Positions 23,266 to 30,641 of a stretch of 64,000 nucleotides of DNA are shown piece after piece (within the stretch, counting starts at the first letter, position 1; every line of letters starts with the position of its first letter). A model generated the notes under the pieces. That model had not been told where the DNA came from and searched no databases. It saw only the letters and a list, made by a program, of their open reading frames with translations. This DNA is from Caenorhabditis elegans (lineage: Eukaryota; Nematoda; Chromadorea; Rhabditida; Rhabditidae). A program made the translations under genes and the position numbers. Location of the stretch: the NCBI RefSeq assembly GCF_000002985.6, contig NC_003281.10, positions 7,936,001 to 8,000,000 of the forward strand, read 5' to 3'.

Positions 23266-24072
23266 AGTAGTGGTAGAGTGGCTTTGTTACCATTTTTTAG
23301 AAATTTTTACCGCAGACAGTCATGAATAGTGTGTGAATCGAGAGATTCAGAGAAAAACACGAGAGAGTGAGAGATGTTAGGCATAGAAAGAAAGACTCGA
23401 TTTTCAAATAGTGTGCGTTTTTGAGAGATTTAGAGAAAGTTAGAGAGATTTCTGATGTTTTTGGTTCTCTCTACCAGGAGACGGTTTTTTAACCAGGATG
23501 CTTGCGAGTTTTTAAATAGTGAGAGATTCAGACAGAGATTTTTTTCGAAACTATTTCGAAATTGGGTTACTCAAATGATTATTATTAATTTCATAACATT
23601 ATGTCGTTTTGTTTTTCCCCGGATTCGAACCCAGGACACGACTCGCCTAAAACAGATGCTTTACCAATACACCAATAGGTGCAGTAACAAACCCAGTAGC
23701 ATTTGACTCTTTTTATTCTTCGAAACATGTGCCGTTTAGGAGACGTCTTTTTCTCAAACGCGATTTGAATGAATGCAAGTGTTACCGAGATTGATGAAGG
23801 AAGGAGGCCCCCCCTCTCCGCGCCCCTAGGGGTTTCAAGAGTAAAAGTTGATGAACAAGATACTTCAATTTACCTGTGCTTTTGAAAAATGATGCATTCA
23901 AAGCTATTTGAAGTTTTTCGATAAGGGTTCTCCACCCGTTATCGAAAACTTTAAAAAGCATTCCCTACAAAAAACATGTTTTACATTTATTATTATTTAT
24001 TCAATTACAGACATAAGCATTAATTTTACATGCGTTACTAACAATTCAAACATTATTATACAATCAATCAAA
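23266..24072 (+). repeat. Left terminal inverted repeat of Maverick
   Basis: About 807 nt, the reverse complement of 29849-30577 with few differences (three in the first 220 nt by eye). It includes subterminal GAGAGATT repeats, a tRNA-like block and an 83-codon shadow ORF. Relative to the right copy it has about 87 extra nt (23808-23894, beginning with a C-run). Confidence 0.88.
23612..23686 (-). ncRNA. tRNA-like block in left TIR
   Basis: On the minus strand TGGTGTATTGGT resembles box A and GGGTTCGAATCCGGGG is a strong box B / T-arm. The flanks that would form the acceptor stem do not pair and the anticodon stem is weak, so it is a tRNA-derived Pol III promoter-like block, not a functional tRNA. 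Confidence 0.5.
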
Positions 24073-24508
24073 TTTTATAATTTCCAATATTCTTTCGGCA
24101 TTTCTTACAAACGTCAATTTTCAAAGTTGACCCATCATATTGTGCACCGTCCTGACAATCTGAACAAAACAGGATAGCGGCAAGTGGTTCCATTTTTCGT
24201 AAAGCAAACTGGGGTTCCGTTGTCTTGGCAGCCGTGTGTGTCGTTTTAAAAGTTTTCACATTTTTCTTTCCCTTCTTCTCCGACATAGGAATATCAGAAA
24301 CATTTGATGGCAAAAACTCTGATTCCTGAGACGAGTTTTGAAGAGTTTCAAAATTCCAAAAGACGTTCGCAGGTGAAGGATCAGGATAAGAAAAGTTTGA
24401 GAATGAGGACATTATCAAAGAAGTCACTACGTACAACAAAAATTGAGCACAAATGAAGATTGAATTCAGAAAAGTGGGCGGCTCTTGAAATTGGCATGGA
24501 CAAATCAT
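24068..24508 (-). CDS. Maverick small protein with C-terminal zinc-ribbon-like Cys pairs
   Basis: 146 codons, minus strand, last in the row of minus genes and ending 4 nt inside the left TIR. The C-terminal third carries two Cys pairs (FCSDCQDG and DVCKKCRK) about 20 residues apart, as in a zinc ribbon. The first 30 residues are hydrophobic (FICAQFLLYVVTSLIM); a later Met at about 24415 would remove them. The start ATG overlaps the integrase stop in ATGA. I do not recognise the family; a DNA- or RNA-binding role is only suggested by the Cys pairs. Confidence 0.5.
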   Translation of the reverse strand: MICPCQFQEPPTFLNSIFICAQFLLYVVTSLIMSSFSNFSYPDPSPANVFWNFETLQNSSQESEFLPSNVSDIPMSEKKGKKNVKTFKTTHTAAKTTEPQFALRKMEPLAAILFCSDCQDGAQYDGSTLKIDVCKKCRKNIGNYKI

Positions 24509-25617
24509 AAAGTTAATACTCCTGATGCATCAATCCAAGAGTCAAATTCGGCACCATATCCATCCCAACGAACGAGGTGCTGCTTCTTTCCGCGTACTGT
24601 ACGAGTGGCTAAAATCTTTTCAATTCGGTACTGTGCGTCTGGTTTGTATGTGCATTTAGTCAGTTCTCGAGTGTAGAATATTCCGGCAATTTTTTCTCCA
24701 TTAGTGTCTACTATATTGTAGGTTACTGGTTTCCTTGCAAACACTTTGGAAATTACATAAACTTCTGTAGTCCATCCTTGTTCGTAGCCCTTGTCAAATT
24801 GTCCTCGTTTTGCAGCGATTCTGACGTGATCTCCTACTCTGAATTTGATTTTAACGCTGTCCACAGGCATCGGAGTTGAAAAATCTCCCCGCTCAACGTC
24901 TACTGGTTTTTTACCAATTCCACGATTAACACTATTGTTGATACCATTCACAACTTGTTGCAAAACGTCCACATAACGTCGGTTGTACTTTTGAGTCATG
25001 TACTTTGCCAATCGAGTTTTCAGAGTCCTGTTTGCCCTCTCCACAATTGCACACTTTATTTCGCTTTTGGGTGAAAATAGATTCACAAAATTCTTGGCCA
25101 ACAACTCTTTGACATGCGAGTTGTAAAATTCCTTTCCATCATCACTGTAAATTGTCATTGGTGTGACACCAATTTCTTTAAAAACGTCTTGTAGAGCTTC
25201 AGCCACTTCTTGTCCTTTTTTAGACTTTAACGTTTTTACAAAAAGCCGTCGAGAGTAAATATCTATACAGACTAGTAGAAAGGTTACTCCATCGTTGTCC
25301 TTCTTGTACCGGGACATATCTGCGAGATCAATTTGAAGAGATGCATAAAGACCGGGTGAGACTGTTTTCCGACGTGGGAATCGCGATTGATTCGGGCGGT
25401 GAAGCGTAAAAGATTCCAAATCTTCGAGAACCTTTTCGACTTGTTCATACTTTAACGACTTGTATTTTGGCTTCAAATATTTGTAAACGTTTTTAACAGA
25501 TGAATAGGCGCAAGGTAGTTTTTCGTCTGTATATGCTTCTTTTATGGCAGACTCCATAATAAAAATTTTAAAAATACGACATTTATATACAGATTTTAAA
25601 ATTTCCATAATCTGCAA
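24505..25617 (-). CDS. Maverick retroviral-type DDE integrase with chromodomain
   Basis: Up to 370 residues; the more likely start is Met21 at 25557, which avoids overlapping the upstream ORF. The integrase core has the first Asp in SLQIDLADMSRY, the second in MTIYSDDGKEFYN, and the Glu in AIVERANRTLK about 35 residues later. This is the D,D35E triad of retroviral and Polinton integrases. A C-terminal chromodomain follows (RIEKILATRTVRGKKQHLV, then WDGYGAEFDSWI), which may direct insertion toward marked chromatin. Integrase would join the TIR ends to host DNA with 6-bp staggered cuts, consistent with the observed duplication. No frameshift or stop interrupts it. Confidence 0.88.
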   Translation of the reverse strand: MQIMEILKSVYKCRIFKIFIMESAIKEAYTDEKLPCAYSSVKNVYKYLKPKYKSLKYEQVEKVLEDLESFTLHRPNQSRFPRRKTVSPGLYASLQIDLADMSRYKKDNDGVTFLLVCIDIYSRRLFVKTLKSKKGQEVAEALQDVFKEIGVTPMTIYSDDGKEFYNSHVKELLAKNFVNLFSPKSEIKCAIVERANRTLKTRLAKYMTQKYNRRYVDVLQQVVNGINNSVNRGIGKKPVDVERGDFSTPMPVDSVKIKFRVGDHVRIAAKRGQFDKGYEQGWTTEVYVISKVFARKPVTYNIVDTNGEKIAGIFYTRELTKCTYKPDAQYRIEKILATRTVRGKKQHLVRWDGYGAEFDSWIDASGVLTL

Positions 25618-26741
25618 TAAACTCGTGAACCTGGAGGTGGAGCTGAACCAGATCCGCGAAGAACGCGCCTTTTGGCAGCAGGGATATTTGTACCATTATC
25701 TGGGATGGTTGAAGAAATGTTGCGTTTCAAGTTTTGCATCTTGTAAATTTTGTTTGGCCTCACTCTACTCATATTCTTTCTTCTTTTCAAATCAAATTTC
25801 TGCCTCTTGTTTAAGTTTTTTGTGGAATCCTGTTGAAATGGTCTCTTTTTGATTGAAATCTCAGTGTTTTGTGGCGTCTCATCAACCATCGGCTCTTCAT
25901 CTTCATCTTCCTCATCCAGCTGCATTTTATAAAGTTTTCGCGGTTTCACGTTATTCATGCTCTTTCCTCTCTTGAGATCAAACTTTTGCCTCTTGTTTGA
26001 AGTGGCGTCTTGCTGAAACGATCGTTTTTTAATTGAAACTGGTGCGGTTTCCTCATTTTTTTCCTCAGGTTTCCTCGGTGGAGCGGCTTGCATATCTTGA
26101 TCGGGTTCTTCAATTTTCACTTTCACCACACTCTTATTTTCCTTTTTACCCAAAGGTCTACTGAGAGTTCCGTCTTTCTTTTGATTCTTGGACTTTTTTA
26201 TTTTTCCGGCTGCATGTTTTTGGGGTTCCGTAAAAAGTTCATTTACATTTTGCTCCATATTTATTTCTGGAATTTTTTCGTATTCCATATGATAATCCTC
26301 ATCCTCGGGCTCTTCTTTGATGTAAACGTTTTTGCGGGGCTTTAAATGATTTATTCCATCATTGCGGTACGGCACGTCATCAAACAATTGTTCATTTTCC
26401 GCTTTATAAACAGGAGGATTCGTATAATCTTTTTCTTGATATGATTCTCTCTTTTCAGGAATGACTTCATATTTTAAATTACGCCTCTCTAGCTTCACAT
26501 TTCTCTTTTGATTGTCATTCTGTTGTTGTAAATTTTCTTGAACAACATCAAATAATTCTTCAGTGACAATTGGTAGTTCAGGGTGGTTACGAATTCGATA
26601 TAGTACATCTTGATAAAAACGGCATTTTGTAGTTGGATCAACATCTGATGCGGATAGGATATTTTCTAAAAAACGTTTGGCAGATTCATATTCAGACCCA
26701 TTCTCGTAGGGTATCATGTGATATTTGCGAATCAACTTCAT
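25596..26741 (-). CDS. Maverick Lys/Glu-rich protein with internal duplication
   Basis: 381 codons, minus strand. The first ~65 residues look folded (a helical region with RFYQDVLYRIRNHPELP). The rest is charged and low complexity. Two copies of a ~40-residue basic module are present, one starting SIKKRSFQQDAT and one SIKKRPFQQDST, each ending KIYKMQ or KLYKMQ. The C-terminus has VLRGSGSAPPPGS. A basic, disordered, nucleic-acid-binding or virion-core role is an inference; no family is recognised. Its ATG overlaps the stop of the upstream ORF as ATGA, and its 3' end overlaps the first codons of the integrase ORF. Confidence 0.6.
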   Translation of the reverse strand: MKLIRKYHMIPYENGSEYESAKRFLENILSASDVDPTTKCRFYQDVLYRIRNHPELPIVTEELFDVVQENLQQQNDNQKRNVKLERRNLKYEVIPEKRESYQEKDYTNPPVYKAENEQLFDDVPYRNDGINHLKPRKNVYIKEEPEDEDYHMEYEKIPEINMEQNVNELFTEPQKHAAGKIKKSKNQKKDGTLSRPLGKKENKSVVKVKIEEPDQDMQAAPPRKPEEKNEETAPVSIKKRSFQQDATSNKRQKFDLKRGKSMNNVKPRKLYKMQLDEEDEDEEPMVDETPQNTEISIKKRPFQQDSTKNLNKRQKFDLKRRKNMSRVRPNKIYKMQNLKRNISSTIPDNGTNIPAAKRRVLRGSGSAPPPGSRVYCRLWKF

Positions 26742-27049
26742 TTCCAGAGATTTGTTGCAATGAGTGAAGGAATAACAAGCGTAGCCAATTGCTTTTTTGA
26801 AAGCTTAAATAGTAATTTCCTCGCATTGCTGACATCATTGGTACGTGAAATGGTAATTAGTTGATCGTGTATCGGCTGCAAAATTTGATATTCTTTAGAA
26901 TTTAACGGAATATTTTTAGAATTTAGCATGTTGTACACAATTTCAACTAGAATATTTATTTCTTTGCTCGAAGCATCTCGAATAGCAATACGATTACGTT
27001 TCAAAACAGAATGCAAGAAATCAGTGTGTACAATTAAATGGGCAGCCAT
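26738..27049 (-). CDS. Maverick small basic helical protein
   Basis: 103 residues, minus strand, between the ATPase and the Lys/Glu-rich gene. The pattern FLHSVLKRNRIAIRDASSKE, INILVEIVYNMLNS, then ARKLLFKLSKKQ resembles a small basic protein family recurrent in Polintons and adintoviruses (L-x-x-A-S-K-E-x-I-x-x-L-x-E-x-x-x-N-x-L). That family is thought to be virion-core related; I recall it by pattern only. The stop overlaps the next ATG by 4 nt. Confidence 0.6.
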   Translation of the reverse strand: MAAHLIVHTDFLHSVLKRNRIAIRDASSKEINILVEIVYNMLNSKNIPLNSKEYQILQPIHDQLITISRTNDVSNARKLLFKLSKKQLATLVIPSLIATNLWK

Positions 27050-27086
27050 TTGTTAGCAAAAGATCAAAATACAATTTATAAATCAT

Positions 27087-27746
27087 TTATATAGGAACAT
27101 GTGCTATCGGGTATTCGTTTGTAAAGTTTGATAAAATACGCATAGTAGGGAGAGAGAGGGGATCGTTGTTAATTAACAGGGCCTGATATGGTTTCGACAT
27201 TACATCCTGGTATGCTTCGAAGGCTCCTCTCCATTTGTCTCCAAATTGCTGCATTAGTAGGTGTTTGATTTGAGAGGCGTCCGATAAGTTTCGCATCAAA
27301 ATAATGTATGTGCTATTGTTTCGGGTTATTGGTGGGAGTGTAAACGCAGACTGGACCAAATTGAAAATTGCACAATTGAGATGATGAGCATAAAGACAAA
27401 ACAAGTCGTTGAGCAGATGGAGGGATTTTTTATCTCGTGCAAAAAAGTTCATCAAGTCGTCACAAACTAGAATATTATTCTGATGTTTGTGTTGTTTTAA
27501 AAGATCAACGTCTGGTAATCCTTCGATTGCATGAAAGTTGTGCAAGTGTCTTGGTATACTAGGTGTATCTACGCCATAAAACCAATATATATTGTCAATT
27601 GGTTTTTCAAACGTCTCAGAACAATTTTCCAAAATTTTTCTCAATAGTGTAGTTTTACCAGATTGTGTGGCGCCAATGATTGTAGTCTGAGATGGAAAAC
27701 GAAATTGAAATCCTAGTCGCGATGACGATCCGTTTGATCGAGACAT
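27087..27746 (-). CDS. Maverick packaging ATPase (FtsK/HerA, A32-like)
   Basis: 219 residues, minus strand. Walker A is TTIIGATQSGKTTLLRKIL near residue 25, and Walker B is NILVCDDLMNFF near residue 95 (hydrophobics then Asp-Asp). A conserved Gln sits in FNLVQSAF. The size and order match the A32-like DNA-packaging ATPases of Polintons, virophages and other double-jelly-roll viruses, which pump genomes into capsids. Its presence beside a capsid-type gene supports a virus-like packaging stage. Reading frame intact. Confidence 0.85.
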   Translation of the reverse strand: MSRSNGSSSRLGFQFRFPSQTTIIGATQSGKTTLLRKILENCSETFEKPIDNIYWFYGVDTPSIPRHLHNFHAIEGLPDVDLLKQHKHQNNILVCDDLMNFFARDKKSLHLLNDLFCLYAHHLNCAIFNLVQSAFTLPPITRNNSTYIILMRNLSDASQIKHLLMQQFGDKWRGAFEAYQDVMSKPYQALLINNDPLSLPTMRILSNFTNEYPIAHVPI

Positions 27747-27777
27747 GGTGTGGTGGAAATTGAAAATGTCAGTATAT

Positions 27778-28560
27778 TTATAGTGAGCAATGAGGCTGTT
27801 GGTGGTCGTGGTCCTGGTCCTGGTCGAGTGGTATTGAAACTTGCGATTTCCGACGATATACTCGAGCAGACTGACGTCCGCATTGTTCCAAAACCAAGAC
27901 GGTTATTGATCCAATTATGAAAAATATTAGCGAAATTATATTAGAATAATCTTCCTTATCAAGTTTAAGAGTAGCCACGTAATCTGGAGCAGCATAAATT
28001 GGTAATCTGGAATAAGAATCGGGATCCACCTGTGCCAGCACTTTATTGTTGTATTCTATTGTACCATTTTGAAGTAGAACGGTGCAAACTCCGTCGACAA
28101 CGTTAAAATCGCGAACATTTGAAATTGATTTCAATGTGATGGTGGAATTTCCAGGCCTAACATGACGTATGTTCCCGTGTAGATAAACATAAAATTGCTT
28201 TTGAACATGATCGAATGCAAAGAGTTCTGCATAGTCATAAAACCGTGTAACTGTTTTACCCCGTACGCGGAAAAGTCTACCGTTACAGTGCATTAGCATA
28301 TCGTCAGAACCAATAATTTCAAATTTGCACTTGTCGTTGGCAACCTGAACACGTAGTCCATCATCAATTATTGAATCTTCCATTTTATAAAACCATCTCA
28401 AGTTTGGTTCGCCATTCTCATTGTATCCGCAAAAGTTTACAAATAAATTTGTTTCAAATGGTAAATTTGACAAATCACCATCTAATAGTCTGGAGGGAAC
28501 CGTCTTTGTGAAAACAGAGACACTTGATGCTAGTGGTAGTAGAATCAAAATCAAAAACAT
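27778..28560 (-). CDS. Maverick type I membrane glycoprotein, function unknown
   Basis: The open frame runs to 28689, but the Met at 28560 begins a good signal peptide (FLILILLPLASSVSV) and avoids antisense overlap with the capsid gene, so I use it (about 260 residues). The ectodomain has a handful of Cys and N-glycosylation sequons (GNSTIT, NGTIEY). A single membrane helix near the C-terminus (NIISLIFFIIGSITVLVLEQ) leads into a short cytosolic tail ending in Asp/His/Gln. Topology is that of a virion envelope or receptor-type protein. It is much shorter than herpes gB-like fusogens reported from other worm Mavericks, and I cannot assign it to that class. No function is claimed. Confidence 0.65.
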   Translation of the reverse strand: MFLILILLPLASSVSVFTKTVPSRLLDGDLSNLPFETNLFVNFCGYNENGEPNLRWFYKMEDSIIDDGLRVQVANDKCKFEIIGSDDMLMHCNGRLFRVRGKTVTRFYDYAELFAFDHVQKQFYVYLHGNIRHVRPGNSTITLKSISNVRDFNVVDGVCTVLLQNGTIEYNNKVLAQVDPDSYSRLPIYAAPDYVATLKLDKEDYSNIISLIFFIIGSITVLVLEQCGRQSARVYRRKSQVSIPLDQDQDHDHQQPHCSL

Positions 28561-28580
28561 GTCTGTCGGATTTTTCCACA

Positions 28581-29840
28581 ATGCCTGGTACTCAAACCTG
28601 TATTCAAAACTCTCGTTGGACTGTTGTAAACTTAAAAAATGCGTTTCAAGCCGAAGGTCCTTGGGAGTTTGTACTGGGCAACAATTCAAGATCTTACCTT
28701 AACCTCAAGCGAACCTATCTAGTCTATACCTTTAATATTACTGATCAAAATGGAGCTATTGTGAATATACCTAATCCCATCACTAAAGATAGCTTGGTTT
28801 ACGCCCCAATCAACAATATAGCTCACTCTATTGTGAAAAACTTTTCTCTTCACATCAACTCCCAACTGGCTTATCATAACTCTTCAAATTATGCTTACAA
28901 GGCATATTTCGAAAATGCACTAATGTATGGAAAAGAAATTAAAAACTCTACTCTCACTGCAGCAGGATATTTCCACGAAGATGAAATTGGCACTCCGACA
29001 AGTAAGGGATTCCTTAATCGTTGTGGTACCGGAACAACGCAAGTTGCCGCGAACATTTCTCTCGATTTGATGAACCAACCACGGGTTTTGCTAAATTCGT
29101 GTAATGTGAAACTGACGGCATACCCAAACAATAGTGAATTTTTGATTGAGGCTTACAATCATGGTCAACAAAAGTTCAAATTCAACGTCACTGATGTTTA
29201 TGCTCTTGTCAATGAGTTTGATCTAACCGATGGATTGTCAAACGAGTTGGAGGCTGCAATCATTGAACACAAGATGATTCAGTACCCAATGATTTCCTCT
29301 CAAGTTCGCAGCTTTTACATTGATGGAGGGCGGTTTGACGCTCCTGCAAATACTCTATTTACAAGTAAAATGCCGAGAAGACTCTTTCTGGGTCTAGTTT
29401 CAAGCGAAGCTTATAACGGATCGTTCGGAACAACACCGTTCAATTTCAAACCGTACGGAGTAACAGACGTCCACATTGATTATTGTGGGCAAACAATCCC
29501 AGGACGTCCAATGAACCTTGATTTTGAAAACAACAAATTTGTGGAAGCCTACGTTCAACTTCAGGAAACACTTGGTCACACTAGAAACAACTTTAGCTGC
29601 AATTCGATCGACATTGGAATGTTTAGATCCAAAGGATATACGATTTTTGGATTCGAGTTGAGCCCTGTGGCTCAGGATAATAATCTGTTCGAACTAGTTC
29701 GTCAAACAAACGTTAGCGTACGCCTCAATTTCAAAAAGGAAACTCCACCAGGAGGTCTCTATTGTGTCGTCTACGCCGAATTTGATCAAATATTTTCCCT
29801 AGACTTTATGCGTAACCCTATTGTTGATAGTATTGTTTAA
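28581..29840 (+). CDS. Maverick major-capsid-like protein (F54H12.2-like)
   Basis: The only plus-strand gene of the element. The frame is open from 28524, but Met at 28581 is preferred because it avoids overlap with the divergent glycoprotein start; this gives 420 residues. The beta-rich sequence with WTVVNLKNAFQAEGPWEF near the start and FEYTVY-like strands throughout fits the Polinton double-jelly-roll capsid family, for which worm F54H12.2 is the namesake in many database entries. It is shorter than many Polinton capsid proteins. The stop is 9 nt from the right TIR. No stop or shift interrupts the frame. Confidence 0.75.
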   Translation: MPGTQTCIQNSRWTVVNLKNAFQAEGPWEFVLGNNSRSYLNLKRTYLVYTFNITDQNGAIVNIPNPITKDSLVYAPINNIAHSIVKNFSLHINSQLAYHNSSNYAYKAYFENALMYGKEIKNSTLTAAGYFHEDEIGTPTSKGFLNRCGTGTTQVAANISLDLMNQPRVLLNSCNVKLTAYPNNSEFLIEAYNHGQQKFKFNVTDVYALVNEFDLTDGLSNELEAAIIEHKMIQYPMISSQVRSFYIDGGRFDAPANTLFTSKMPRRLFLGLVSSEAYNGSFGTTPFNFKPYGVTDVHIDYCGQTIPGRPMNLDFENNKFVEAYVQLQETLGHTRNNFSCNSIDIGMFRSKGYTIFGFELSPVAQDNNLFELVRQTNVSVRLNFKKETPPGGLYCVVYAEFDQIFSLDFMRNPIVDSIV

Positions 29841-29848
29841 TTATTATC

Positions 29849-30577
29849 TTTTGATTGGTTGTATAATAATGTTTGAATTGTTAGTAACGCATGTAAAATT
29901 AATGCTTATGTCTGTAATTGAATAAATAATAATAAATGTAAAACATGTTTTTTGTAGGGAAACCTTGCTCTTTAAAGTTTTCGATAACGGGTGGAGAATA
30001 TCTTTTTATCGAAAAACTTCAAATAGCTTTGAATGCCTCCTTCCTTCATGAATCTCGGTAACACTTGCATTCATTCAAATCGCGTTTGAGAAAAAGACGT
30101 CTCCTAAACGGCACATGTTTCGAAGAATAAAAAGAGTCAAATGCTACTGGGTTTGTGACTGCACCTATTGGTGTATTGGTAAAGCATCTGTTTTAGGCGA
30201 GTCGTGTCCTGGGTTCGAATCCGGGGAAAAACAAAACGACATAATGTTATGAAATTAATAATAATCATTTGAGTAACCCAATTTCGAAATAGTTTCGAAA
30301 AAAATCTCTGTCTGAATCTCTCACTATTTAAAAACTCGCAAGCATCCTGGTTAAAAAACCGTCTCCTGGTTGAGAGAACCAAAAACATCAGAAATCTCTC
30401 TAACTTTCTCTAAATCTCTCAAAAACGCACACTATTTGAAAATCGAGTCTTTCTTTCTATGCCTAACATCTCTCACTCTCTCGTGTTTTTGTCTGAATCT
30501 CTCGATTCACACACTATTCATGACTGTCTGCGGTAAAAATTTCTAAAAAATGGTAATAAAGCCACTCTACCACTACT
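29849..30577 (-). repeat. Right terminal inverted repeat of Maverick
   Basis: About 729 nt, inverse copy of the left TIR. Its inner border lies 9 nt past the capsid stop codon. It lacks the 87-nt block present on the left. Confidence 0.88.
30161..30232 (+). ncRNA. tRNA-like block in right TIR
   Basis: Inverse copy of the left tRNA-like block with one nearby difference. Boxes A and B are preserved in both TIRs. No T-run terminator follows directly. Confidence 0.5.
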
Positions 30578-30583
30578 AGAGTT
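30578..30583. repeat. Target-site duplication, right copy
   Basis: AGAGTT directly abuts the right TIR and is identical to 23260-23265. Confidence 0.9.
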
Positions 30584-30641
30584 CATTAAATAAATTATTT
30601 CGATTCAATACTTTATTCAATTAAAAACACAGAAAATAAAT

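Larger units (their letters stand above)
23266..30577. mobile_element. Maverick/Polinton virus-like DNA transposon (7.3 kb, lacks polB)
   Basis: The ends read AGTAGTGGTAGAGTGG inward on both sides and are flanked by an identical 6-bp duplication AGAGTT (23260-23265 and 30578-30583). A 6-bp duplication and long TIRs are diagnostic of Mavericks/Polintons. Inside are a capsid-like protein (+), and on the minus strand a membrane glycoprotein, an A32/FtsK-like ATPase, a small basic protein, a Lys/Glu-rich protein, a DDE integrase with chromodomain, and a small zinc-ribbon ORF. No DNA polymerase B, adenain-like protease or penton gene is recognisable, and 7.3 kb is about half the usual length. The ORFs are open and TIRs nearly identical, so insertion is probably recent. 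No product is reconstructed here. Confidence 0.92.

Noticed and set aside
23455-23706. 83-codon ORF in each Maverick TIR (also 30137-30388)
   Set aside because: The near-identity of the two copies is explained by the TIR itself, and the frame includes the tRNA-like block; no family or start context supports a protein.
30161-30232. Functional tRNA with a UUA (ochre-suppressing) anticodon
   Set aside because: An anticodon loop TTTTAGG can be drawn, but the anticodon stem has a mismatch and the acceptor stem does not pair.
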